46,601 bases of DNA from an uncultured Acidimicrobiaceae bacterium. Its GTDB lineage: Bacteria > Actinomycetota > Acidimicrobiia > Acidimicrobiales > SZUA-35. The stretch covers positions 1-46,601 of the forward strand of contig CAMYLA010000039.1 of assembly GCA_947259095.1 (NCBI GenBank). Direction: 5' to 3'. The notes under the pieces are model-generated. The model saw nothing but the letters and a program-made list of their open reading frames with translations. It was not told the origin of the DNA and ran no database searches. This document shows, piece after piece, positions 23,131 through 31,674 of the stretch (position 1 is the first letter of the stretch; each line of letters begins with the position of its first letter). The position numbers were made by a program, and so were the translations under genes.

Positions 23131-23385
23131 ATGCGCACCATGCCCCATCGAAATCGAGCCATGGCCGGCTGCTACGGCCAGCCCACCGTCTGCGACGACG
23201 GGGTCACCTTGCCCGGCAGCTCTCCCACCACCTCGACCATCCCGGCCTTCGCCGTCTTCCAGGAGGGGCTCCGCAATGTGGTGGCCGGCTCCTCGGCGGT
23301 CGCCATCAAGCGGGGGTTGGAACGGGCGACCGAGGTCGAGGACGACGGGCCGACCACACCGATGCCCGATCCGTCCATGATGTGA
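23131..23385 (+). pseudogene. Mini GroEL-like chaperonin fragment with internal deletion
   Basis: This encodes 84 residues (or 74 from ATG 23161) with the strong G/C third-position bias of a real gene. CYGQPTVCDDGVTL matches the GroEL ATP-site segment (usually FGAPTITNDGVT). After a short unrelated link it continues FQEGLRNVVAGSSAVAIKRG, the GroEL helix usually read as REGLRNVAAGANPMALKRG. The roughly 30 residues between, including the DGTTT catalytic motif, are missing, and the chain ends soon after with PMPDPSMM. It cannot be a working chaperonin. Either decay or a co-opted short peptide. Confidence 0.5.
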
Positions 23386-23411
23386 CGCCCCGTCAGGCAG
23401 CGGCATCGTTG

Positions 23412-23425
23412 GGGACGTTGTGCCC
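23412..23425 (+). promoter_or_regulatory. DosR-box-like site upstream of the zinc-ribbon membrane protein
   Basis: GGGAC, GTTG, TGCCC inside TTGGGGAC...TGCCCTGA, 35 bases before ATG 23461. The flanking TTG and final A also match the DosR consensus, making this the best match of the five. Confidence 0.5.
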
Positions 23426-23460
23426 TGACGCGTTGCCGGTCTCTCTGGGATGCTCTGAGA

Positions 23461-24246
23461 ATGGCACGCCCGGATCTGACCGGTCTCTTTCTCCGCTTGT
23501 TCGTGGTGTCCATCGTAGTCAACGCCGTGCTGGGTATCTGGGCCCTGCTCTCGGGCGACTTCGGCGAAACCCAGGGCAAGGTGCTGGCCACCAGCTTCCT
23601 GGTCTCGGCCGCCATGCTCAGCGTGTTGCTGAACACACCGGCCATCGGCCGGCGGGTGCGGTGGCCGGTGCCGGCGATCGGCGCTGCGACCGGGGCCGCC
23701 GGCTTTGCCCTGTTCATCGTCATGCTGTGGGCCGAGGTCGACGACGAGCGCTGGTTCAAGTTCGCCGGCTCGCTGCTGGTGGTGGCCGCAGCCGCCACCC
23801 TGGTCTCCAGCCTGGCCCTGGTACCGCCGCTGTCCCGGCTCCGTTGGCTGCCGCCGCTGGCCGACGTCCTGATCGCAGCGCTGGCCGTCACCGTGGTGAT
23901 CGGTCTGTGGGCCGAGCCCGACGTCGATTGGTACGGCCGCCTCGTGGGTGTCGAAGCCGTGCTGGTGGCCGCCGCCACCCTGCTGATCCCGGTCCTCTCC
24001 CGGTTCGGTTTGGGCCGTGCCGAGCCCGCTCGGCCGGCGGTGCCCGGCGAGCCGGCAATCCGGTTCTGCCCTTCGTGTGGCCGGCCGGTGGACCACCGGG
24101 CGCTGGGAACCGGCCAACCGGTCAGCTGCGACAGCTGCGGCCTGGTGTTCGAGGTCGCCACACCGTCGCAGGGTGGGAACGAGGTCGTTCTCACATCGGG
24201 CCGGGCCGGGCCGGCCGGCGAGCCCGACCGGCCGGAACCGTCGTAG
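23461..24246 (+). CDS. Membrane protein with C-terminal zinc ribbon
   Basis: This encodes 261 residues. Six hydrophobic helices lie in residues 1-180 (for example LFVVSIVVNAVLGIWALL and LLVVAAAATLVSSLALV). A cytoplasmic tail then carries RFCPSCGRPV and VSCDSCGLVFEV, two CxxC knuckles of a zinc ribbon. No enzyme motif is visible; a sensor or assembly role is possible. It is followed 10 bases later by the phosphoribosyltransferase fusion with TAGGAGG at the join, so they form an operon with the genes to 26981. Confidence 0.7.
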   Translation: MARPDLTGLFLRLFVVSIVVNAVLGIWALLSGDFGETQGKVLATSFLVSAAMLSVLLNTPAIGRRVRWPVPAIGAATGAAGFALFIVMLWAEVDDERWFKFAGSLLVVAAAATLVSSLALVPPLSRLRWLPPLADVLIAALAVTVVIGLWAEPDVDWYGRLVGVEAVLVAAATLLIPVLSRFGLGRAEPARPAVPGEPAIRFCPSCGRPVDHRALGTGQPVSCDSCGLVFEVATPSQGGNEVVLTSGRAGPAGEPDRPEPS

Positions 24247-24256
24247 GAGGCCGGCC

Positions 24257-25591
24257 GTGTTCGCCGATCGCATCGATGCCGGGAGCCGCTTGGCCGCCAC
24301 TCTGACCGACCTGCGGGACGAGGAGGTGGTCGTGGTCGGTCTACCCCGGGGCGGGGTGCCGGTCGCCTACCAGGTCGCCCGGAGCCTCGATGCCCCGCTG
24401 GACGTGATCCTGGTCCGCAAGCTCGGTGTCCCGTTCCAGCCCGAGCTGGCCATGGGGGCGATCGGCGAGGACGGCGTCCGGGTCCTGAACGACGACGTCA
24501 TCGCCATGACCGGGGTCGGTGAACGGGAACTTGCTGAGGTCGAGCAGCGGGAACGGGGTGAGCTCGAACGGCGGGCCCGCCGCTACCGCTCCGGACGGGA
24601 ACGGGAGTCGCTCGACGGGAAGGTGGTGGTGGTCGTCGACGACGGCGTCGCCACCGGCTCCACCGCCCGAGCAGCCTGCCAGGTGGCTCGCCGGCAAGGG
24701 GCGTCGCGGGTGGTCCTGGCCGTTCCGGTGGCCCCGGTCGGGTGGACCGATCGCATGGGCGATGCCGCCGACGGATTCGTGGCGGTCGAGACCCCAGAAC
24801 CGTTCTGGGCCATCGGCCAGTTCTACCGGGACTTCCGGCCGACCGGGGATGACGAGGTGATCCGATGGCTGGAACGGGCCCGCACGGAGCGGGCCCGGAC
24901 TCGAGCGGCAGACGGTGACGATGACCCACCGGCCATCGACGGCGAGGTGGCCCTGGCCATCGGTGCGGTCACCGTGGCCGGCCACCTCACCGTGCCGGAT
25001 CGGGCCACCGGGATCGTGATCTTCGCCCACGGCGCCGGCAGCAGCCGCCACAGCCCCCGGAACCGGCACGTGGCCGGGATCCTCAACGAAGCCGGCCTGG
25101 CCACCCTTCTGTTCGACTTGCTGACCGAGCGGGAGGAGATCGACCGGGCTCGGGTCTTCGACATCGAGCTCCTGGCCCAGCGTCTGGCCGGCGTGACCTC
25201 CTGGGTCCGGCGCCGGGTCGAGCTGGCCGATCTGCGGATCGGCTATTTCGGGGCCAGCACCGGCGCGGCGGCCGCCCTGGTGGCCGCCGCCGAGTTGGGC
25301 GACGAGATTGGTGCGGTGGTGTCGCGCGGTGGCCGTCCCGACCTGGCCGGCGGCCACCTGGCCGCGGTCCGGTCGCCGACCCTGCTCATCGTCGGTGGGG
25401 AGGATCACGTCGTGTTGGACCTGAACCGGCGGGCTCGCCAGTTGCTCCGCTGCACCGCCGAGGTTGAGGTGATCGCCGGAGCCACCCACCTCTTCGAGGA
25501 GCCCGGGACCCTCGACGCCGCGGCCGGGGCTGCGACCGCCTGGTTCATCGCCCATCTCGGGCAACCCACCGCGTCGGGAGCCCGAGGATGA
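24257..25591 (+). CDS. Phosphoribosyltransferase - dienelactone hydrolase-like fusion
   Basis: This encodes 444 residues from GTG 24257, six bases after TAGGAGG. Residues 1-215 are a type I phosphoribosyltransferase: VVVVGLPRGGVPVAYQVA at the start and the PRPP loop VVVVVDDGVATGSTARAA. Residues 230-435 are an alpha/beta hydrolase: IVIFAHGAGSSRHSPRN, nucleophile elbow GASTG, acid in VGGEDHVV and His in GATHLFEEP. M. tuberculosis Rv0571c has the same two-domain build and belongs to the DosR regulon. Biochemical function is unknown. The stop overlaps the next start (ATGA). Confidence 0.92.
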   Translation: MFADRIDAGSRLAATLTDLRDEEVVVVGLPRGGVPVAYQVARSLDAPLDVILVRKLGVPFQPELAMGAIGEDGVRVLNDDVIAMTGVGERELAEVEQRERGELERRARRYRSGRERESLDGKVVVVVDDGVATGSTARAACQVARRQGASRVVLAVPVAPVGWTDRMGDAADGFVAVETPEPFWAIGQFYRDFRPTGDDEVIRWLERARTERARTRAADGDDDPPAIDGEVALAIGAVTVAGHLTVPDRATGIVIFAHGAGSSRHSPRNRHVAGILNEAGLATLLFDLLTEREEIDRARVFDIELLAQRLAGVTSWVRRRVELADLRIGYFGASTGAAAALVAAAELGDEIGAVVSRGGRPDLAGGHLAAVRSPTLLIVGGEDHVVLDLNRRARQLLRCTAEVEVIAGATHLFEEPGTLDAAAGAATAWFIAHLGQPTASGARG

Positions 25592-26559
25592 GGCTGGGTC
25601 TGGCCGGTGACACCATGCTCGGCCGACTTGTGGCCGAGCGGCTATGCCGCGACCCGCCGGCAGCACTGTTGGCCGACGGCCTCGTCGAGGTGGTGGCGGA
25701 GGCCGACCTCGTGGTGCTCAACCTCGAGTGCTGCATCTCCGAGGGCGGCCGGCGCTGGCCCGATCCCCAGAAGCCGTTCTTCTTCCGTGCTCCGCCACAG
25801 GCCGCCGAGGCCCTGCGGTCGCTCGGCGTCGACTGCGTCACCTTGGCCAACAACCATGCCCTCGACTACGGGGCCGAGGCCCTTCTCGACACCTTCCACC
25901 ATCTCGATGAGGTCGGCATCGCCTGGGTCGGGGCCGGACCGGACCGGGATCGGGCCCGTTCCCCGGTAGTGCTGAACCACAACGACCTCCGGCTGGGCGT
26001 CGTCGGTGTCACCGACCACCCGGCGGCGTTCGCCGCCACCGGCAAACGCCCTGGCGTGGCCTACGCCGATCTACGGAACGAGGGACCGGGGTGGGTGACC
26101 GGCACCATCCGGGCGGTCGACGCCGACGTGGTGCTGGTCACCCCCCACTGGGGACCCAACATGGTCCGCCGCCCGGTGCCCCATGTCCGCCGGGCCGCAG
26201 CGGAGCTGGTGGCCGCGGGGGCAGATCTCGTGGCCGGGCACTCGGCCCACGTGTTCCAAGGGGTCGAGGGCCGTGTGCTCTTCGACCTGGGTGAGTTCGT
26301 CGACGACTACGCCGTCGACGAGCGGCTCCGCAACGACCTGGCGCTGTTCTTCCTGGTCTCCGTGGACGCCGGCGGTCCGACCCGTATCGAGGCCGTCCCG
26401 TTGGCGCTGGAGGTGGGTCACACCCGTTTGGCCGACCGGGCCGAGCGGGCCTGGATCGGCGACCGGTTCACCGCCGCCTGCGCCGAGCACGGCACCGAGG
26501 TCCGGTGGGAGGGCGACCGGCTGGTCATCGATCCCATCATGGTCGCGACCGCCCGGTGA
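25588..26559 (+). CDS. CapA-like metallophosphatase-fold protein
   Basis: This encodes 323 residues. It has the CapA (poly-gamma-glutamate synthesis) layout of a calcineurin-like phosphoesterase: LGLAGDTMLGR (metal Asp), ADLVVLNLECCIS (Asn-Leu-Glu), TLANNHALDYG (Asn-His), VLVTPHWG and GHSAHVFQGVE (His pair). There is no signal peptide, so it appears cytoplasmic, unlike classical CapA. It overlaps the fusion gene by ATGA and the archease gene by GTGA. The homologue Rv0574c lies beside Rv0571c and pncB2 in M. tuberculosis and is DosR-controlled. Confidence 0.9.
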   Translation: MRLGLAGDTMLGRLVAERLCRDPPAALLADGLVEVVAEADLVVLNLECCISEGGRRWPDPQKPFFFRAPPQAAEALRSLGVDCVTLANNHALDYGAEALLDTFHHLDEVGIAWVGAGPDRDRARSPVVLNHNDLRLGVVGVTDHPAAFAATGKRPGVAYADLRNEGPGWVTGTIRAVDADVVLVTPHWGPNMVRRPVPHVRRAAAELVAAGADLVAGHSAHVFQGVEGRVLFDLGEFVDDYAVDERLRNDLALFFLVSVDAGGPTRIEAVPLALEVGHTRLADRAERAWIGDRFTAACAEHGTEVRWEGDRLVIDPIMVATAR

Positions 26560-26981
26560 CCGAACCCGGCCGGGGCCATCGGGCTCTGCCTCACACCGCA
26601 GACGTGATCGTGGAGGCCTGGGGGCCGGACCTCGCCGCCTGCTGCGAAGAGGCCGTCGCCGCCCTCCTGGAGCTCTGCATCGACTGGACCTCGGCCCCGG
26701 TGCAACGGCACATCGGTTTCGCAGTGGCTCCTGGGCCCAGGGACACGATGTTGCTGGACCTCCTCGACGAGTTGGTGTTCGTCCTCGACACCGAGCCCGC
26801 GGTCCCGGCTGGGGTCGCCGTACGCAGCCGGACCGGGGGCGGACTGGACGTCCAGCTGACGCTGGTCGAGCGGGATCGGGTCGAGTTCGTTGGATCCGCG
26901 CCCAAGGCCGTGTCCCGCTCCGACCTGGTGGTCGAGGAGGCGGGCGGTGCGGCGCGCTGCTCGTTCCTGGTCGATGTCTGA
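26556..26981 (+). CDS. Archease, RtcB activator
   Basis: This encodes 141 residues from GTG 26556, overlapping the previous stop. The archease signature is HTADVIVEAWGPDLAACCEEA, with the metal-binding Asp of HTAD; the end SRSDLVVEEAGGAARCSFLVDV carries the terminal acidic VDV. Archease enables multiple turnover of the RNA ligase RtcB. The rtcB gene faces it 30 bases downstream but is broken, so archease here has lost its nearby partner. Rv2630/Rv2631 form the equivalent pair in the DosR regulon. Confidence 0.88.
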   Translation: MTEPGRGHRALPHTADVIVEAWGPDLAACCEEAVAALLELCIDWTSAPVQRHIGFAVAPGPRDTMLLDLLDELVFVLDTEPAVPAGVAVRSRTGGGLDVQLTLVERDRVEFVGSAPKAVSRSDLVVEEAGGAARCSFLVDV

Positions 26982-27011
26982 GGCGTGCGATCGATTGGCC
27001 GCCGAGCCGGC

Positions 27012-27465
27012 TCAGCCTTTGACCACCCCGAGCGGCACCAACCGTGCGACCCGGCGGGCCAGTCCGGCCCGTTCCACGGTCTCGACCACGGCGTCCACGT
27101 CCTTGTAGGCGAAGGGGGCTTCCTCGGTCAGGCCGCGGGCCGAGCCAGTCCCGACCTCGATGCCATGGTCGGCGAGTTCGGCCAGCAGCTCCCGGCTGGT
27201 GGTTCGCCGCCTGGCCGACGTGCGGCTCATCGTCCGACCGGCGCCATGGCAGGTGGAATGGAAGGCCTCCCCCTCCCGGGCTGGCCGACCAGGACCGAGG
27301 ATGCGGTGCCCATCGAGCCGGGAATCAGCACCGGCTGCCCGGTGGGACATCGGGCATGGCGTACGACGCGCCCACGATCCCGGGCAGGGTCGCCACATTG
27401 CAGACCTGCTCCAACGACCGGTCCTCGGCCAGGTCGGGCCGGGCGATCCGGCACCAGGGTTCCAT
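27012..27465 (-). pseudogene. rtcB: RtcB RNA ligase, large internal deletion plus frameshift
   Basis: From ATG 27465 the start matches the RtcB N-terminus, LEQVCNVATLPGIVG, then YAMPDV. The sequence then jumps, out of frame, to the C-terminal third: PVLIPGSMGTASSVLVG, then in another frame EAFHSTCHGAGRTMSR (the guanylylated-His region), GTGSARGLTEEAPFAYKDVD and the terminal VARLVPLGVVKG. About 250 residues including most metal ligands are gone. Normal RtcB is 400-500 residues. It is convergent with archease. Not functional as an RNA ligase. Confidence 0.8.
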
Positions 27466-27484
27466 GGTCACGATCGCTCAAGCC

Positions 27485-27498
27485 GGGACGTTCGGCCC
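27485..27498 (+). promoter_or_regulatory. DosR-box-like site between rtcB and prs
   Basis: GGGAC, GTTC, GGCCC, 33 bases before the prs ATG and 19 bases before the divergent rtcB start; it could serve both. Confidence 0.4.
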
Positions 27499-27531
27499 TG
27501 GAGCCCCGGCCGCAAGGTGCGGAGGGTAGTG

Positions 27532-28557
27532 ATGATGACAAATCAATCTGGTAGCGCAGCCGGTGAGGCTGGTGCGTTCGACGCCCTGTTGTTCGCCCCC
27601 GAGGGCGACCTCGGCCTGCGGGTCGCCGGGCAGCTGGGCATCGAGCCCTCGGCCCTCGAGGCCCGTGAGTTCGAGGGCGGCGAACACAAGACCCGACCCC
27701 TGGTCAAGGTGCGGGACCGGGACGTCTACGTACTGGCATCGCTCGTCGGCGACGAGCGATGGTCGGCCAACGACCGGCTGTGCCGCACACTGTTCTTCAT
27801 CGGCGCCCTGCGCGAGGCGTCGGCCCGCTCGGTGACCGCGGTGGCGCCCTACCTCTGCTATTCCCGGAAGGACCGTCAAACCAAGGCTCGAGACCCGGTG
27901 ACCACCCGCTACGTGGCTCAGCTGTTCGAGGCGGTCGGGACCGATCGCCTGGTGACCGTCGATGTCCACAACCTGGCGGCGTTCCAGAACGCGTTCCGCT
28001 GCCGGACCGACCACCTCGAGGCCACCCAGCTGTTCGTCGAGCACGTGGCCGACCGGTTCGGCGACGAGCGGCTGGTCGTGGTCTCGCCCGACATCGGCGG
28101 GGTGAAGCGGGCCGACCGCCTCCGCCGCCGCCTTGGCGACCATCTGGGCCACGAGGTTGGCTTGGCCTTCTCCGGCAAGCTGCGGAGCCGGGGGGTGATC
28201 TCCGGCCCCGAGCGGGTGCTTGGCGACGTCGACGGGGCGACGGCCATCGTGATCGACGACATGATCGTCTCGGGTGGCACGATGGCCCGGGTGGCCGCCT
28301 CCCTCACCGACCAGGGGGCATCGGCCGTCCATCTGATGGCCTCCCACGCCCTGTTCGGCCCGGACGCTGCGGCGCTGTTCGACGACCCGTCGATCGACTC
28401 GGTGGTGGTCACCGACACCGTCGGGCCGGGGCGGCTACCGGCCGAGGTGGTCGGCGATCGGTTGGTCGTCCTGTCGATCGCCCCGCTCCTGGCCGAGGCG
28501 ATGTCCCGGATCCAGTCCGGGGGCTCACTCGGTGATCTGCTCCACCTCGACACCTGA
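27532..28557 (+). CDS. prs: Ribose-phosphate pyrophosphokinase (PRPP synthetase)
   Basis: This encodes 341 residues from ATG 27532 (or 27535), with GGAGG at 27521-27525. Motifs: FEGGEHKTRPLVKVRDRDVY, SRKDRQTKARDPVTTRYVA (flexible ATP loop), VDVHNLAAFQNAF, VVVSPDIGGVKRAD and the PRPP-binding IVIDDMIVSGGTMARVA. It is slightly longer and more divergent than housekeeping Prs, so it may be a second, stress-linked copy supplying PRPP to the neighbouring phosphoribosyltransferases (inference). It overlaps the convergent kinase gene by 33 bases. Confidence 0.88.
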   Translation: MMTNQSGSAAGEAGAFDALLFAPEGDLGLRVAGQLGIEPSALEAREFEGGEHKTRPLVKVRDRDVYVLASLVGDERWSANDRLCRTLFFIGALREASARSVTAVAPYLCYSRKDRQTKARDPVTTRYVAQLFEAVGTDRLVTVDVHNLAAFQNAFRCRTDHLEATQLFVEHVADRFGDERLVVVSPDIGGVKRADRLRRRLGDHLGHEVGLAFSGKLRSRGVISGPERVLGDVDGATAIVIDDMIVSGGTMARVAASLTDQGASAVHLMASHALFGPDAAALFDDPSIDSVVVTDTVGPGRLPAEVVGDRLVVLSIAPLLAEAMSRIQSGGSLGDLLHLDT

Positions 28558-29592
28558 CCGGCCGTCCCCGGCCCCCAGGATCAGGCGAAGCTCGTCGGCG
28601 GCGATGGACAGGTAGGAGTCGGTTCGGTCCAACCAGCGGCCGGCGTCGTGGCCCCCGTCGTCAAGGTGGGCGATGCTCAGCCGGGCCCGGGTCATCGCCC
28701 GCAGCGCACGGTAGAGGGCCCGGTCGGCGACCGGAGCCGGGTCGCCGACCACTTCCAGGACCGAAGCGGTGAGCCGGTCGCCAAGCTCTTGGGCTCCGAG
28801 GAGGCGACACTCGACGGCCAGCAGGGCCAGGTCGGCCGCCGGATCGATGCGGCGGATGTCGTCATCGAAGGTGATCCGGTCGAGGACCAGTGGTGGGGAA
28901 AGTGCGACATGTTCCGGTCGCAGGTCGCCGTGGCCGTCGACGAGCCGGTCGGCTCGACCGATCAAGTGGCGGGGGTCGGCGATGGCCCGGCCCAGCCGAT
29001 CGGTCAGGTCGTCGACCAGGTCGTGCTTGAGCGCATGGTCGTGGCGCAGCAGCTCATCGTGGTCCTGGTGCAACCCGGCGGCCAGGCGGCGGCGGTAGGT
29101 CGCTTCGTCGTCCGGTCGACGCTCGGTGGTGCGGTAGAATTGGCCCAGGTGGTCGACGAGCGGCGCCACCTCGCCGTCGGTCACCTGGTCGGCGGTGGTC
29201 CGGAGCCGATGATCGAGGAAGCAGGTCTCGGGAATGCGGCGCATGACCACCAGCCAATCCACGACCCGGCCCTCGCCGTCGATCGCCAGGTCGCCGGGCC
29301 CGGGGCTGGTCAACGGGACGACACCGAGGTAGACGCCGGGGGCCAGAGCCCGGTTGAGGGCCACCTCGGCTTCGCAGTCGCGGTGGCGTTCCTCGACCCG
29401 TCGGTGGTCGAGAAACGGATGCCGCACCGGCTTTTTGAGCTTGTACGCCCGATCGGGGGTGAGGAACACCCAGGACATGTGGGTCTCGATGGGCTCCGGG
29501 GGCTCGGGGAAGGCCCGGCGCAACAGGAAGGCCACCTTGGCGGCCAGCTCGTTTGACGGTGGGTGCCCATCGGTGGGCCCGAGATCGGTCAT
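28525..29592 (-). CDS. APH-fold kinase, COG2187 type
   Basis: This encodes 355 residues from ATG 29592, with GAAGGAG ten bases upstream; the ATG at 29643 lies before that site. Near the N-terminus is ETHMSWVFLTPDRAYKLKKP, where the Lys of the YKLKKP motif is the expected ATP contact. The catalytic loop is VDGHGDLRPEHV and the metal-binding motif is ITFDDDIRRIDPAADLALL. The family of aminoglycoside-phosphotransferase-like proteins has no firm substrate. The 3' end overlaps prs tail to tail. Confidence 0.82.
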   Translation of the reverse strand: MTDLGPTDGHPPSNELAAKVAFLLRRAFPEPPEPIETHMSWVFLTPDRAYKLKKPVRHPFLDHRRVEERHRDCEAEVALNRALAPGVYLGVVPLTSPGPGDLAIDGEGRVVDWLVVMRRIPETCFLDHRLRTTADQVTDGEVAPLVDHLGQFYRTTERRPDDEATYRRRLAAGLHQDHDELLRHDHALKHDLVDDLTDRLGRAIADPRHLIGRADRLVDGHGDLRPEHVALSPPLVLDRITFDDDIRRIDPAADLALLAVECRLLGAQELGDRLTASVLEVVGDPAPVADRALYRALRAMTRARLSIAHLDDGGHDAGRWLDRTDSYLSIAADELRLILGAGDGRSGVEVEQITE

Positions 29593-29930
29593 GGCGGAGT
29601 CGCTCCTTCCCCGGGCCGCGGAAGCGGAGCCCCTGGCCGGCAACGAGGGCTGGTGACCAGCAGATCGGGCACGCCGAGCCCGCCGCTCAGGTTCATCTCA
29701 TCGGCGAAGTCGAGAACCGTCTCGACGCCCCTCTCGGTGTCACAGGTGTCAACGGGGAAACCCGTCCGGTCCGGGAAGGACCAGGGCGGCCCGGCCGCCG
29801 GCGGCCACGGTGCGGGCGGCAGTCGCCAAACGAACAGGCTGAATGTGGCCGGTTCGGTCATTCCTCGCCGCAGGTGACTTGCAGCTATCGTCGGCTCGTA
29901 CAGATCGGTAACCAGCCCCAGACTCACCAC
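29589..29930 (-). pseudogene. Nicotinate phosphoribosyltransferase N-terminal fragment
   Basis: From GTG 29930: LVTDLYEPTIAASHLRRGM and ATFSLFVWRLPP, the diagnostic NAPRTase opening (usually LLTDLYELTMA...ATFSLFVR). After about residue 40 the resemblance fades; VETVLDFADEMNLSGG may be a later piece brought close by deletion. Only 113 codons remain of about 430. Intact enzyme salvages nicotinate using PRPP; M. tuberculosis pncB2 (Rv0573c) sits in the matching DosR cluster. Confidence 0.6.
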
Positions 29931-29982
29931 CTGATCCTACTGCTGCCCCAATCGTTGCGACGGGAGCGTCGAAGCAGTTGGG

Positions 29983-29996
29983 GGACCTTGGCCCCT
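29983..29996 (+). promoter_or_regulatory. DosR-box-like site between the NAPRTase fragment and treT
   Basis: GGGAC, CTTG, GCCCC, inside GGGGACCTTGGCCCC, 102 bases before treT and 52 before the divergent NAPRTase fragment. Confidence 0.45.
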
Positions 29997-30098
29997 GTGG
30001 CAAGTCCGGCGGGCGGTGGATGATAACCGGGCACGTGCGGTCCCGGCAGGGCGACCGCATGTGGCTCGAGAACCAGGGGCGGAAACGGCAGGGGAACC

Positions 30099-31523
30099 AT
30101 GCAGGACGTAGCGATCAGTGCCATTGATCCCAGTCGCTTCGCCGACGTCGTCGGGCCGGAACGAACCGAGCTCCTCGTGACGTCTGGCGAGCGGGCGAGA
30201 GCGGTCCTCGATGGTCGCAGCGTGGTCAACGTCAACTCGACGGCGACCGGCGGCGGGGTGGCCGAGATGCTCCACGCCCTGCTCGGCTATGTCCGGGGGG
30301 TCGGCATCGACACCCGATGGGTCGTCATCGAGGGCGACCCCGACTTCTTCGCCGTCACCAAGCGTGTGCACAATCACCTGTACGGGGGTCGCGGCGACGG
30401 CGGTGATCTCGGAGAGGCCGAGCACGCCCTCTACCAGCAGACCTTGGTCTCGGAGTCGGTGTCGTTGGCCACGAAGGTGCAGCCCGGCGATGTCGTCATC
30501 CTTCACGACCCCCAGACGGCGGGCTTGGCCGAAGACGCGAAACGCCTTGGTTGCGCCGTGGTCTGGCGTTGCCACGTCGGGATCGATACGCCGAACGACA
30601 ACAGTCGCCGTGGCTGGGAGTTCCTTCGGCCCTATCTCGACAGGTTCGTCGACCACTACGTCTTCACCGACGCCCGCTTCCCGCCGCCATGGGTGCCCCA
30701 GGATCGTTGCTCGGTGATCTGGCCCTCGATCGACCCGTTCGGGCCGAAGAACCAACCAATGACCGACGAGCAGGTCGAGGCCATCCTCACCCACGTCGGC
30801 ATCCTGGCCGGCCGGCACGGCGAACGTTCGTTCATCCGAACCGACGGATCGCCGTCGCGGGTCGATCGCTGTTGCGACGTCTTCCGCACCGGCCCCCCGG
30901 CTGACGTCGCCACGCCGATGATCGTGCAGGTGTCACGGTGGGATGCCATGAAGGACATGATCGGTGTCATGGAGGCGTTCGCCCGGTTCGTCGTCCCCAA
31001 CTGCGATGCCGAACTCGTGCTTGCCGGACCGGTGGTGTCGGCGGTGGCCGACGATCCCGAAGGGGGGGCGATCCTCCGCGAGTGCTGGGAGGCCTGGCGC
31101 CAACAGCCGCATGCCGTCCGACAACGAGTCCAGCTCGCCTGCCTCCCGATGCACGACATCGAGGAGAACGCGGCGATCGTGAATGCGCTCCAACGTCACG
31201 CGACGATCGTCACCCAGAAGAGCCTGGCAGAGGGTTTCGGCCTCACGGTTGCCGAGGCGATGCTGAAGGGCAAGCCGGTGGTCGGCAGCGCGGTCGGTGG
31301 CATCGTCGATCAGATCATCGACCAGGAGACCGGGCTGCTGCTGCAGGACCCGAACGATCTCGATGCCTTCGGGTCAGCCATCATCCGAATCCTCGACGAC
31401 CGCGAGTTCGAGCGACGCCTCGGCGACGGCGCCCGTCGGAGGGCGATCGAGACCCACCTCGGCGACACCCATCTGGAACAGTGGATCGGCGTCATCGATG
31501 CGGTGGTGCCTCCGGTCGCCTGA
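30099..31523 (+). CDS. treT: Trehalose synthase-type glycosyltransferase (TreT, GT4)
   Basis: This encodes 474 residues, with AGGGG before the ATG. The GT-B fold begins VVNVNSTATGGGVAEMLHAL (glycine loop), continues DVVILHDPQTAGLAE and VVWRCHVGIDTPN, and has the GT4 donor site AEGFGLTVAEAMLKGKPVV with the E-x7-E motif. TreT makes trehalose from NDP-glucose and glucose, giving a desiccation and stress protectant. Length is slightly above the family norm because of a loop near residues 240-265. Context with USP and CBS proteins supports a stress role. Confidence 0.88.
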   Translation: MQDVAISAIDPSRFADVVGPERTELLVTSGERARAVLDGRSVVNVNSTATGGGVAEMLHALLGYVRGVGIDTRWVVIEGDPDFFAVTKRVHNHLYGGRGDGGDLGEAEHALYQQTLVSESVSLATKVQPGDVVILHDPQTAGLAEDAKRLGCAVVWRCHVGIDTPNDNSRRGWEFLRPYLDRFVDHYVFTDARFPPPWVPQDRCSVIWPSIDPFGPKNQPMTDEQVEAILTHVGILAGRHGERSFIRTDGSPSRVDRCCDVFRTGPPADVATPMIVQVSRWDAMKDMIGVMEAFARFVVPNCDAELVLAGPVVSAVADDPEGGAILRECWEAWRQQPHAVRQRVQLACLPMHDIEENAAIVNALQRHATIVTQKSLAEGFGLTVAEAMLKGKPVVGSAVGGIVDQIIDQETGLLLQDPNDLDAFGSAIIRILDDREFERRLGDGARRRAIETHLGDTHLEQWIGVIDAVVPPVA

Positions 31524-31674
31524 GAAATGTCGAGGCCGGCGAGGGCGTGTCAATGCCCTGGAGAAACGGCGCTACGAACCAAGCCTCCCGTTGGCCTCGG
31601 TCTCGCACCGGTGTTTTCGACCACAATTGACCCATCGACGGGTCGGCGCGGCGGCCGACGACGGCTCGAACAGC

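Noticed and set aside
22129..24300. A 723-residue minus-strand frame spanning the region
   Set aside because: Only the GNAT part downstream of ATG 22965 is gene-like; the rest is the shadow of the plus-strand membrane protein.
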